A DNA stretch of 64,000 nt, taken from positions 432,001 through 496,000 of the forward strand of contig JAQGDQ010000080.1 in NCBI GenBank assembly GCA_030141605.1. The letters are read 5' to 3'. The notes below the pieces were generated by a model, which was not told the origin of the DNA, did not search any database, and saw nothing but the letters and a program-made list of their open reading frames with translations. Positions 27,401-54,388 of the stretch are shown piece by piece. Source of the stretch: Tubiluchus corallicola (taxonomy: Eukaryota > Priapulida > Priapulimorpha > Priapulimorphida > Tubiluchidae). The position numbers and the translations under genes were made by a program. Position 1 is the first letter of the stretch. Each line of letters begins with the position of its first letter.

Positions 27401-28814
27401 TGATTGAAAAGTTATTATAAAGTTATTACTGTCTTATTTTTGTTATTTCTTAATATAAGTCCTATTTTGCTAAGGTAGAAACAAATTTCTTGGTTATGTC
27501 AACATGATCTCAGTGTGTATTTTTTATATTTTTTTGCAGGACATTAATCGCAGTAGTTATACGTACAGCATAGTTTTTCTAATAACTGGAACTGGGTTTC
27601 TGCATCAGGTAAAAAACTTTGGAATTAACTAATAATACAAGCTGTTTATTTCTGATGTATAATTTAATGTCCATACATCCAAATACCTGCATGATAAAGG
27701 TGTGATGCATAAATTTCTGAATACTATCTACATCATAGATTCCTTAGTTTATGCACACTGGCTTGCCTTATGTGCAGCAAGCTCAAAAATCCCATATCAC
27801 TGAAATCTGTCACCTGATTTGAGTAATGAACTGTCATCATTGCTCTTCAAGTGTACGACAAATGACACTAGCACAATAAAAACTGAAAGCTTGAAGTGAA
27901 AATCAGACATAATCGTAAAAATTTGACAGTATTTTTTTTAAGAAAGGAAGAGTTATTTGACATAAGGAGTTAAGGAAAGAAAAGACTAATATATAGGACA
28001 CCTGACAAATGCATCAGACTGACATAAGAGGATTAATTGAGAATTTAGCAAGTTGGAGTTCTTGACATTCTACGGCCATACAGAAAAAGGAGCAGGTAGG
28101 AAGTTCTGCAAAGGAGTCACTCAGGCAAAGTTGTGACAAGTAAACCAAATGTGATAAGCTGTATTATCAAAATCAAGACTGATGTCATAAAAACAAGAGA
28201 ATGAGTTTATTTTATTACTAAACAAAAGTGCTACTTAGTGGCTGGTGTTTGCTCGCTGTTTTAAGCCAGTTGTGACTGTTGTGTGGCATGTCCGACAAAA
28301 GCGGTTAAATTTTGCTGACTGATTGTTGCTTTGGCTCGCCTGAATGCCAGATTCTTTTATACTAAAGTATGACAATTCTATGATATTTAAAACAAGACTG
28401 TAGCAGCCAACTGCTTAGTCTGTAGTGCAATTATTCAGATATTCGCTGATTGGATTTTTACATGCTGACAGCCGCCCATGAGTTTGATAATCCAGGGTGA
28501 AAGCCCTGAGTGAACTATTTAAAAACTCAGAACATGGTACTCAGAATAAACTTGAAACTTGAATGAATGTTATGAGATTTGCTGGCTGTTAGTTATTTTA
28601 ATTTTCCTTTCAGATATATATTCTGCTGTGTCATACAAAATGGAGAATTTTGTTTGCCGTCTGTGATCTACTTTTCATATGTTTGTGTCATTTATTTCTC
28701 TACAAATTACGCACTTCATTCCAAATTCTTTTTCACGTTGGCATTGCAAGTGCAGGCACATTTGCTGTATTACGACGAGCACTGAAACCAAAACAGCCTC
28801 ACTATAATGTTTGA
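24483..28814 (+). CDS. SEC22A: SEC22A homologue (longin-domain ER/Golgi trafficking protein)
   Basis: Six exons: 24483-24658, 25144-25307, 25616-25807, 26986-27107, 27540-27608 and 28614-28814 (stop 28812-28814). Phases agree throughout and give 307 residues, the length I recall for vertebrate SEC22A. The N-terminal longin domain (about 1-125) contains DGLPLSATTD, then VLAFCFLDE. A KQRYNNPHSLATRINLSDM segment matches SEC22A closely. The C-terminal half has four hydrophobic spans, around ILLALLTICGFLNLV, YSIVFLITGTGFL, ILFAVCDLLFICLCHLF and ILFHVGIASAGTFAVL. As in SEC22A/C, and unlike SEC22B, there is no R-SNARE helix. The protein is expected in the ER/Golgi membrane in vesicle transport; its exact role is poorly known. 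The first donor is GTTTGT and splits a Tyr codon; if unspliced, the junction reads as an in-frame TAG. An untranslated first exon cannot be excluded. Confidence 0.93.
25005..25049. repeat. Hairpin in SEC22A intron 1
   Basis: ATGTAAGCTATG at 25005-25016 is perfectly complementary to 25038-25049, with a 21-base loop. Flanking TAATA/TATTA bases extend the stem imperfectly. It lies about 95 bases before exon 2. No function is apparent. Confidence 0.7.
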
Positions 28815-28918
28815 TGTCAAGTTCTTGTATTTTTGTGTGGTGAAGCTTATGTGTTGAATGGAGGTGTCTCTATATCAGTTTATACAATTAAATTATATTG
28901 TAACTAGTGATTTATTTT

Positions 28919-28924
28919 AATAAA
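28919..28924 (+). terminator. Candidate SEC22A polyadenylation signal AATAAA
   Basis: The first AATAAA after the SEC22A stop, 105 bases downstream. Confidence 0.5.
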
Positions 28925-29854
28925 ACTTTGTTTACTCACTTTTATTTGCTGGAGTTTAAGCGAAATAACATGTGTTAGTCTGGCTTCTGTAAGTCTAACA
29001 ACTGGGCTAAGATAATCTGCGTTATGCATAATTCCTGCTACGATAGACACTCGATTATTAAAAAAATTACCTATCTTAAAGTTCATAGTTTCGTTATTTT
29101 TCTAAATAATTTTTCAGTATCTATTTTCACATTACACTGTTTGCTAAAACATATTTGACAACATTGTTTATGTAAAAGACAAAGCAGTGTTGGTACTCAA
29201 AAAACAAAGTGTGAATGCCACAGATGTATTTGCTTATATCTGTGATACAATTTTTCAATTGAAAACGAGGTAGCAGCAGAAAGTTGTACATACGATGTAG
29301 AGCGTTTTTCGTAATTTGCACATAACTTATATTTTGTAATTTGCACGTGAATCAAACTGTTTATTAAATACCTGTGCATCACTTTTTATTTGTTTATTTA
29401 ATTGTAGCGGAATATGTTGGCCTTTTGTAGCATAACATAAAAAGGGTCTTTTAATGCCTAACCAAAAAGGTACGTGCATTCCTTATTGAATTGCAGCACT
29501 TGTGATGAAAAAATATGTTTTTTATCTGACGGCCATAAATCATCATGAATTTTTACAATTTATCAGTTTTTAACAAGTTATACTTAAAAGTTTTGAGTTT
29601 CTTCTGGACATAACAATGCCATACTATGTGTTAAATGAGTGAACTAAATTAATGTTTACTGCAAATGAAAAATACGAATTCTGAAACTAGTAGCATTTTT
29701 ATTTGTTTTACCGCAAATGTGAGTACATTGTTAAATGTGCTAGAGCTATCTGTGGCGTTGTGGCAAAACTAAAGCACTTTTCATTAGTTTTTAAAAATGA
29801 AAACTGAAATATGTTTTTTATTGCACTGAAGTGAAGAATAATGAGAATGATTTT

Positions 29855-29860
29855 TTTATT
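29855..29860 (-). terminator. Candidate MMUT polyadenylation signal (AATAAA on minus strand)
   Basis: TTTATT on the plus strand, about 250 bases past the MMUT stop; a second one is at 29817-29822. Either could serve. Confidence 0.3.
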
Positions 29861-30112
29861 TACGAAATAGAAATTATCAACAATTTTTGCTATTATTTAG
29901 TGGTGTGCTAATAAATTATGTGTAGCTAAATACTGATATCTTTATAAAGAACTAGCTCTTATGTACAAAACACTCCATAGCTTTTTAAATTTTAATATAA
30001 CAAAAGTGAAGCAAATATATCTACTACAAATCAACATTTATGTTTTGCAAAGGCAACACTCCCATATTTACAAGACCTGTATTGAGCACCATGTCAAATA
30101 ATTTTGGTTAGT

Positions 30113-46554
<16,442 letters not shown>

Positions 46555-46932
46555 GTTTACAAAAGTCCTGAAAAGTAAGAGTATAACAGTATTACTCGTT
46601 ATAAGTTCGCTATCATTGTGATTCTTGGGGGATTTGATTATATTTTTAGGATAATACTTCGGAATAGCTTTATAAGTCAATCCATAGCTATACTGTGCAA
46701 ATACTGCGACACTGCTAAAGATAAACGTTCACACTGCACAGGACCGAATATAGTAATCTTCGCCACTACATATTTATGAAAACTCTCTATTCATCCTTAT
46801 AAAATATCAAACTACAAAGAATGTGCTTGTAACAATAAAGTCACCAACCAGTAAAGCTACAACTAACAGTAACTGTGCCTCTAACTCATACTGAGTTAAC
46901 TGGAGCAAAGTTTATAAAAATTATGCACTGTT

Positions 46933-48153
46933 GGGAGCGGAGTAGGACACAAGCCAAAGTAGGACACTTGGCGTACATGGGCTAGTCCAAGAATGACGCG
47001 TAGTTCAGTACATGGGCTGCCCAAGTACGACACTAGAGACAGGTAGGGAATTAAATCGCTAACCGTACCGGTAGCGTCTGTTGTCTTTTTTTATTTAATA
47101 ATAATAATAATCGAAAACGTCAACACAGGTTAAATAATTATTAGAAAAGAAAACATTTTGCCCAGAAAATCCTTTAATTTATTTGTTCATTCCAAAACTA
47201 GAGGACATAATTTAAAACTTTTTAAAGAGCAGTTAGTCGGTTATGTCTTGACATTCGTACATAATCACTTTCTGTGAGAGTTGTGAATGAATGGAATAAT
47301 CTGCCTGCCATGGTGATTGCCGCACCAACCACAGTAAAGTTTAAATCCTTAATCGACAATTATTTTGCAGAAAAATATGGGATTCTATGAGTGTACTCGC
47401 TTAACCCCTAATCATGACAGTATAACAGTATATACATCTGATAAAATAAGATAATCTTATTTTAAGATTCATTAAGGCGATTACAACATTTGCTTAAGGT
47501 ATATAATTTTTTATTTTGTCTCACTTCACAGACAGATGATCTGTTTCTCTACCTCTTGGACAAATAATTGTTTTCTACTAAATAAATGGGCTAGAGAGCT
47601 ACGTGCCTTACATAGTTTCTCTCTTTAAAGCATTAGATGGGCCTGCTTAGTTTAATATTATGATGATACTAACGGAGCTAATAATAATAATGATATTATT
47701 GTAAAAAATATATTTGCAAATTTTCAAGAACTATCCATCATTATTATTATTTTTTCTAAAACGAATTTAGTTTTATTGTTTATTAGGTCTGTAGTGTAAG
47801 CCATAGCTAAGATTAGAGAACCATAGATAACCATTGTTCACTATTAACTAAGATTGACTTGATAGTGGTGTGATGTTGTGCAGGCCTGAGCAGGACAATG
47901 GACATAGCACCATGGCAACCTATTGTTTGGAACTGTAGATAAACGTTTTGATAGAAATGCACAATAAATTAATCCAGTTTTAACTTTATTTAATGTGTAC
48001 ATCGTATACAAAAGAATGTCATAATTGCCGATTCTCGACAGAAATCGCCAGTGCCCGACTTGGGCAGCTCGTGTACGACCCTGCTTTTCCACAAATTTAG
48101 CACATGCAGTTTAGCGTAAGTGTCCTACTTCGGTTAGTGGCGTACTCTGCGCC
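46933..48153. mobile_element. DNA element with about 115-bp diverged inverted termini
   Basis: The left end (GGGAGCGGAGTAGGACAC, AAGTAGGACACTTGGCGTA, then GGGCTGCCCAAGTACGACAC) matches the right end in reverse (AAGTAGGACACTTACGCTA, then GAGCTGCCCAAGTCGGGCAC) at the same spacing. Superfamily not recognised and target duplication unclear. The interior contains a LINE remnant, probably a nested insertion. Confidence 0.5.
47195..47390 (+). mobile_element. CR1/L2-type LINE C-terminal remnant
   Basis: Frame pieces KTRGHNLKLFKEQ and, after one frameshift, RVVNEWNNLPAMVIAAP followed by TVKFKSLIDNYF are the usual C-terminal block of CR1-like reverse-transcriptase proteins (RG-HN-KLF, RVVNxWNxLP). It ends at a stop at 47388-47390. 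It lies inside the inverted-terminus element 46933-48153. Confidence 0.75.
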
Positions 48154-48429
48154 ATACATGAACAATTATTACTGAATTAGACTGATTATTTGCTCACCTG
48201 ACCTGATCTGCTCCTCTGGTAGCAAGTGTTTTCGTTTCCAATTCCTTTTTTCATCGCCTTTACCAAGCACATAAGTGTCACCTGGTGGTGAATGTCAGGA
48301 AATTGATCAGTTTTTGAATGCTAATCAATTTTTGCTTATTATTTATAAAGCACAGTTAGTCTGGGGAAACACCCTACTTCTAATTGCGCACCAACATAAG
48401 TGCTAATAATATAATAGACAATTTCTAGA

Positions 48430-48600
48430 ATCAACATTCACGTTATCCAATCGCGTGTTGAAGGCCCCGACTGTGATGTTGTTGATAGTGTCTTCAGGCA
48501 GTGAATTCCACAGATTTAACTCTGCGTTTGAGAGACTAAAGTTGTATTTATCCAAGCGGAATTGTGCTTTTGGTCGCTATTTACTGAGGACGACAATCAA
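48430..48600 (-). mobile_element. LINE C-terminal remnant, minus strand
   Basis: On the minus strand the frame reads KYNFSLSNAELNLWNSLPED followed by TVGAFNTRLD, the FS-R...LWNSLP...FK-LD block at the end of CR1/jockey-type reverse transcriptases. Only this C-terminal block remains. Confidence 0.65.
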
Positions 48601-49494
48601 GACGAAAGTTCGAAACACAAGTCATGTAAACATTTTATACATCTCTATTAAGCGGGCTCTGGTACGCCTGTTTGCGAGGCTGCATGTCTTTGCAATTAAC
48701 TTTTAAGTTAATAATTAAAATTGATAGCACTGATAATTAAAATTGATTAGTGCTTCGCATGCATAAATATGTGGTGGTGCAGGCAAATGGTAGAAATCGT
48801 TCAATAAAATTTCGAGGTGTACCGTTACTCGTGGATTTCAAACCTTCTCTATATATGGCTATATGAGTAGTCGAGTACTGACTAGTACACGTGCCCTTGG
48901 TTTTGCGCTTCATGGTCTCGGTAATTTTTTACCGTACTCACGGCTTTCATTTTTTATTATTTATTTGTTTTTTTTGTTCTTTGGTTATTCGCGTGTGAAC
49001 AGGGCTAGGGTAACGGAACTTACGTGGCAGGGCACGCTCTCATGGTATTAGTATGGATTTATGTTTATAAAAATTATACACTCACCATTCCCGGGTGAAA
49101 GGCTACGGAATGAGTCGGGTTCCTTATTATCACGATTTTAGGCTTGTGGCTACGTGGGGTTGACGTATTGTGAATGATTGAATATGTGCCATTTGTGCGA
49201 GGAAAAATTTCGCCAGGGGACAAAAATATTCCTCGGGAGGAAACGTAACTTCAGTGATATAATAAACACTTGAAACTCCTGTAATTTTTCATACACGCAA
49301 TAAACGAAATTTTCACAACTCATGCAAGGGCTGTGAAAATTTATTAATCCCAATAAAAAGACAAGGACGTTCATTTTTTATTATTAACTTCACTTATTTA
49401 ATGATATAAAGCCAATTTAACTTTTAATATGGCAATACTAATACTTAGTAATAGTACTAACAAAATTCATAAGAGTGTGACCTATTACTGTTTA

Positions 49495-50456
49495 GGCTGA
49501 CCAAAAAATTGTTTCAGTCTTATCATATGAGCTCAAAAGATGTTAGAAGGAGGCAGGAATTTTTTTTCAAAAAAGTTTTTTAAAGCTTTGTGAATATCCA
49601 AAGCTGAATCGTGCAATGTTTAAAATCATTTGAAATCAAAGTTTGTTATTTTCCCGCTGGTTAGCTGTAAAAGGTTTTAAAATGTTTCAATGCACATTTT
49701 TTCGCCCTTTGCTTTTTAGTTTTTTGATTCGCAGTACTAAGTCATCGTATTATCGAATAGTATCTTTTTTATACGGTATGAAGGTATGTTCTGATAATTA
49801 TGGTGTAGTGGCAACGCTACTCGATCATTAACATGCTGAGTTGCCAGAAAGTACAATACTTTCTGGCCTCCAATGTGATAATCAGCATCAAGCCAAATGG
49901 CAACCTTGGCCGAGAGTAAGTCGTAGAAAAACATGGCTGCATTCTCGCCGAAACAACAATGCTATAATAATTATAGCATTTTACATTTTAGATTAAAAAA
50001 GTACACTTTTATGTGACTGCGTCAATATATGAATTCACCAAAAAATTACTAAATTCATACAAATTTTGTATGATGCTCATTGTATTGGAAGCTAAAAAGT
50101 ACAGAATTTTTGCAATATTGGGTATATTAATGACCAAGTAGTGTTTCCGCTTATACCATAATTATCATTACACAAACGTTCATGATACTAAAAGAGACTG
50201 TACAATAATCATAGGATAATATAGTAATGCGAAACTAAAGAACAAAGTGTGAAAAAATGTGCATTTTGAATTAATTTAAAACGTTACTGCTAACCAGTGG
50301 GAAATAAACAAACTTTGATTTCAACTGATTTTAAATATTCCACAATTCAGCTTTGAACGTTCACAAAGTTTTAAAAAAATTGTTTTCCTCCCTCCCTACT
50401 GATATCTTTCTTTTGAGCTCATGAGGTAAGACAGAAACAATTTTTTGTGGTCAGCC
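49495..50456. mobile_element. Non-autonomous DNA element with about 170-bp inverted termini
   Basis: The outer ends are GGCTGACCA on the left and TGGTCAGCC on the right. About 170 bp at 49495-49665 matches 50285-50456 in reverse, with shared blocks TGAGCTCAAAAGA, CAAAGCTGAAT and GAAATCAAAGTTTGTT. The 620-bp middle has no transposase. It contains a perfect 11-bp hairpin, GCCAGAAAGTA, at 49843-49867. Superfamily not recognised. Confidence 0.7.
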
Positions 50457-50574
50457 ATAGTTGTGTAATTGCTAGCTGTGTATAGTAGTCTAAAATTTCA
50501 AATTTGCAAGAACTGGTCCATACTTAAAGAAAAAGAGGATGATTTTTCATGTCTTATCCCTTTGAAAAGCGTAG

Positions 50575-50920
50575 TATCCCATAAATCCCATGGTAAAATG
50601 TATACATTTAACACCTATATTAGTGCGAAAGCATTTGTGGTAATTAAATAATATGTTAAAAACTTAATTAATAGTGTGCGAGCCAACTAGTGGTGGCATC
50701 ACAACTTAGCATGATTTTCAAAAGCACAAACATTCCACGAGTGTGTTGCATATGTTTGCGAAAGCGGAGCAAAAATTCAAATACAACGCTACTGTTATAT
50801 TCAGTGTGATTTACAGAAACTTGGAAAATTTTAAGTTTAAAATTTTAATTTTGAGTTTATTGCTGGGCTCATACATGAGCTGTCAAATGTTTGCACTATG
50901 TCACAACTGAACCAGGGATG
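50575..50920. repeat. Dispersed repeat, copy B
   Basis: This is homologous to 6700-7000, with the same order of blocks and about 25-30% divergence by eye. It starts just after the inverted-terminus element 49495-50456. Confidence 0.6.
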
Positions 50921-52607
50921 TTACTGAAATGAAAATTTCGTTTTTATTTGCAGATAATTGCACTTTCAGTTGAGTTTGGTATTCATCAAAAATTATTGAG
51001 TTTCGTAGCCAAAATTTTCGGGAACAAAAGTTTTAGTAGTGTTTAACCAGATGTAGTACAAATAAAAATATAATGCACATATCTTTCATCTGACTTTTTG
51101 TACCATTTGTAACATGTTTTATACAGCAATCCGGCAATCTTCAGTGTTGATGACTGTGAAGTTTTAAGGTCTTCAGGCACCATCAACCGAAATACCAAAG
51201 TGTAATTTGAATAAACCAAGTTTCATTTTATAATTTATAAAAAATGGGCAACGAAATATTTACAAAATAAAATTTGTCATTTTTTTAAGCATCATGATCT
51301 GTAACCACAAACTTTTTTTGGTTAAGATTTTTTGCCTAGCTACTTCATCAAGCTTGTATCAGAGCAAATAAACAAAGCATTTTATTTATTTAAAATTTTT
51401 TTTCTGTTTTGATAATAGTTGGTTTTGCAAAAGTCTTCCGTTTCGTTTCGGTATGGTTTTCTATATTTCAGCTTCCTTTCAATATTTTGTAGGTGTATTA
51501 CTTTGAGCTACAGTTTAAGATTGGGTTCAATTTTCTTTAAACAAAATACACAGTGCCCAACTTTGAAGTTTCAGCTAGTTTCTATGCTGCATTGAACCAG
51601 CTTAGTGTGCACTGCAAAGACTTTCAATAAATTTTAGAAATGAAGTTATGCCTAAAATTCTTATGTAGTTATTTAAAAGTATTATCAGTAAAATAATATT
51701 TTGCTTTAAACTCACATTTCATTTCACTTATCATTCTCATTAGACAACACAGTTGTCATCCAAGCATTCATGTTTGCTAGTAATTCATCGGCGACATTGC
51801 TACATCTTATTGTACTGTACCTGTGTCCCTGACATAACAGTGACAGTTGGGAGCTTCAAAACACACCGCTAATCAAGTGGTAAAATATTTAGTGTACAGA
51901 AAGTATTAGGTAATGAGGTTAATTGCAGTGGACAGGTGGGTCGAAGCAAAACTGCTAAGCTAGCATATTAACATATGACTGTTCCAGCTTACAGATGAAA
52001 CGGTACTTAACATGATTGTTTTTACATATATTAGAACTTAAAAGCGAAGTAAGATGACATAAAAGTAATGAAAGCTTACTGGTCACACAAAAGTGTCTTA
52101 TTGAAGCATCTGAAGCAGAAATATTGAGGTGTAAAATTTCAATGTTTGATTTTGTCCTTACCATTGGTAATGATATAACTCTTTGATTTGCTTTTTTACT
52201 TACTACCCGTATATAAGCTTACAGTTGAAATGACTGTGTAATCATTATTTAAGTGGAAAATTTAAGTAGGTCGAGCATCAAGGCAAGTATTCAGAAAAAA
52301 TTTCCCATCACCCATGTGAGACAGGTTATATTTGGTTGTCGCCCGGCCCGACACCCTGGCTTGCGACTCTTGACAGGTCTAGACTTATTGATCTTTACGG
52401 GTACAGTGTCTTTTTGCTTTTTCTCTGATATTCCCACTTTTTAACTTCATGTGAAATTTGACTCATTTACTCAGTGTATGCGTGGGCTGGTGGGACGCAA
52501 AAGCACGGTAGCTGTTATGTCCCGTTGTGGTTTCATATGTTCCTATAAGTTTTTACACTGAAATGTTATGGGTAGAATAACTGTGAAAGCTATGCAGCAG
52601 TAGTCAG

Positions 52608-52819
52608 TTTAGTTTAGTTTTATTTGTATAAGTGTCTATGTACATAAGAAATTAACAAAAAAATAAGATTTTGTTATTCGAGTGCCTTAACTGCACATCT
52701 TATTGGTCTGTGTTTAGTTTAGTTTTCTTTGTACAAGTCTTTATGTACATAAGAAATTAACAACAAAAAATAAGATTTTGTTATCCGAGTGCCTTAACAG
52801 CACATCTTATTGGCCTGTG
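52608..52819. repeat. Two-copy tandem duplication, 105-bp period
   Basis: Copy 1 starts at 52608 and copy 2 at 52713, both with TTTAGTTTAGTTTT. The copies share ATGTACATAAGAAATTAAC and GAGTGCCTTAAC and differ at about ten positions. Confidence 0.85.
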
Positions 52820-52974
52820 TTTTCAAAACATGATAAAAATTGGGTGATTGAATATTTCTTACTTTTTTAACTCCTTTTAGCTCAGAGGTATTTTGTCACA
52901 CAGTAACTGTCTAGTAGTAGTAGAAGATTTTTCAAATAAATATTCATTGTTTTTATGCTATTTTTAATGTCTAC

Positions 52975-52978
<4 letters not shown>

Positions 52979-53007
<29 letters not shown>
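52979..53007. repeat. (TA)n microsatellite
   Basis: About 14 uninterrupted TA units. Confidence 0.9.
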
Positions 53008-53010
<3 letters not shown>

Positions 53011-53445
53011 TGCTGACTTACTATTTTCAAATGCTTAATAAACCACCTTGGTGCAAAGCCAAATGGGTTTATTAAAAGGCTGGATTTATAAACCGAAGCG
53101 ATCTATCAAGTAGTAGTTTCTGTGTTATTACAGTGTGTTATTACTATTGTTTATTTATGAAGCCAATACTCATAACACTTCATAAACTGCTTGCAAAAAA
53201 TGCAATAATTTACTAGAGTTCGCATAATAATGTTTAAATTAGCTGCTAAAGACAAAAAATTAAGTGGAAAAAATACAAATGTGCAAAACGTGCTTAAAAC
53301 AAAGTCACTGATTTAGGCCAAGTTAAGAAGCTAGACAGTTGTGTTGTTATATGTCACAATTTTGTTGTCTTTAAAGTGTCTGGATTTATAAAGCAAAGTT
53401 TCGATTAATAAATGGTGGATTTTACTAGGTTAAAAGATTATATAG

Positions 53446-53491
53446 CTGCTCTAGTCATAGTGACCTTCTTTGGCCACTATGGCTGGAGCAG
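53446..53491 (+). promoter_or_regulatory. Strong RNA-type hairpin 95 bases before the cytochrome c ATG
   Basis: CTGCTCTAGTCATAGTG can pair over all 17 positions with CACTATGGCTGGAGCAG across a 12-base loop, two of the pairs being G-U. That pattern fits a plus-strand RNA better than DNA. Outer TATATA bases could extend it beyond an internal loop. It lies in the presumed 5' UTR intron, ending about 70 bases before its acceptor. Function unknown; a small-RNA precursor or splicing element are options. Confidence 0.4.
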
Positions 53492-53562
53492 AACTGGATA
53501 TATTTTCTGTGGATTTGCTAAGGAATTCTACTGTAATTACTAGTGTTTATTTTATTGTATAG

Positions 53563-53585
53563 GTCTGAATATTAAATAACTAGTC
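53563..53585 (+). other. Cytochrome c 5' UTR after a probable UTR intron
   Basis: A pyrimidine-rich tract ending TTTATTGTATAG precedes 53563, giving a short leader before the ATG. Confidence 0.45.
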
Positions 53586-54388
53586 ATGGGTGAAGAAATC
53601 CCAGGAGGAGATGCTATGAAAGGAAAGAAAGTGTTTAAGCAACGCTGTGAACAGTGCCACACCGTTGAAGCTGGCGGCAAACACAAAACTGGGCCTAACC
53701 TCCATGGACTAATTGGTCGAAAAACGGGACAAGCTCCTAATTTTTCTTATACTGAGGCAAATAGAGACAAAGGTGGGCACCTAAAAAAATGAGTTTAGTG
53801 GGTGCTTGCAAAAGCAATATCAGTGAATCAATTTCAATTACTGTTAGTATATTACAAAATCACTAAAGGCTCATTTCTCCTTTTGTGTTTTACATGCCAT
53901 GGTGGAGTAAATTTATCAGTGCAAAATCTATAGTGGTATTGCTTTAAAAAAATTTCCAAAATGGGAACTGTTGAGTGACAAATAATGTAAATTATGTTGA
54001 AGTTAAGGCAAAGTATTGTGAAATTTTAGTCAGATAGTATGCACTTATGTAAAACCAGAGCGGAGTGGGTTGGTCACTTTTGTGGAAGGAGTCAGTCATT
54101 ATATGCCTGACAACTGCAGCACCTTTAGGATCAACTCCACAACTTGAGTAAAATCGTTTTAACTCCTTTCTAACTAAATGTCTATGGTTTGATCAACTTT
54201 AGCACATGCTTTGTAAATAGTTACATTATTTCTATGTTTTAGGTATTACATGGGGTAGAGACACATTGTGGGTATATTTAGAAAATCCAAAAAAGTACAT
54301 CCCTGGAACAAAAATGGTTTTTGCTGGGTTGAAGAAAAAGAGTGAGCGGGCTGATCTAATAGCATATCTGGAGGCAGCTACAAAGTAA
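53586..54388 (+). CDS. CYCS: Cytochrome c
   Basis: Two coding exons, 53586-53772 and 54243-54388 (stop 54386-54388), joined in phase 1 within a Gly codon, give 110 residues. The haem attachment motif is CEQCH (Cys21, Cys24, His25). [16 protein letters not shown] is present, and the axial ligand Met87 lies in [12 protein letters not shown]. It is the soluble electron carrier between complexes III and IV in the mitochondrial intermembrane space and, in many animals, an apoptosis signal. The N-terminus GEEIPGGDA is several residues longer than in vertebrates, as in insects. Reading past the donor would add only GGHLKK before a stop, so intron retention would give a non-functional fragment. Introns and an intact frame argue against a processed pseudogene. 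Confidence 0.97.

Larger units (their letters stand above)
28815..30112. other. Spacer between convergent SEC22A and MMUT
   Basis: This holds the two 3' UTRs, which face each other. No further gene or transposon is seen. Confidence 0.6.
50921..53562. other. Non-coding spacer upstream of cytochrome c
   Basis: AT-rich with no recognisable gene. It includes a 105-bp tandem duplication, a TA run and a hairpin, listed separately. The CYCS promoter and first untranslated exon should lie here. Confidence 0.5.

Noticed and set aside
53586-53792. Cytochrome c as a single 68-codon gene
   Set aside because: That frame runs into the intron; the haem-ligand Met and the C-terminal helix are in the exon at 54243-54388.
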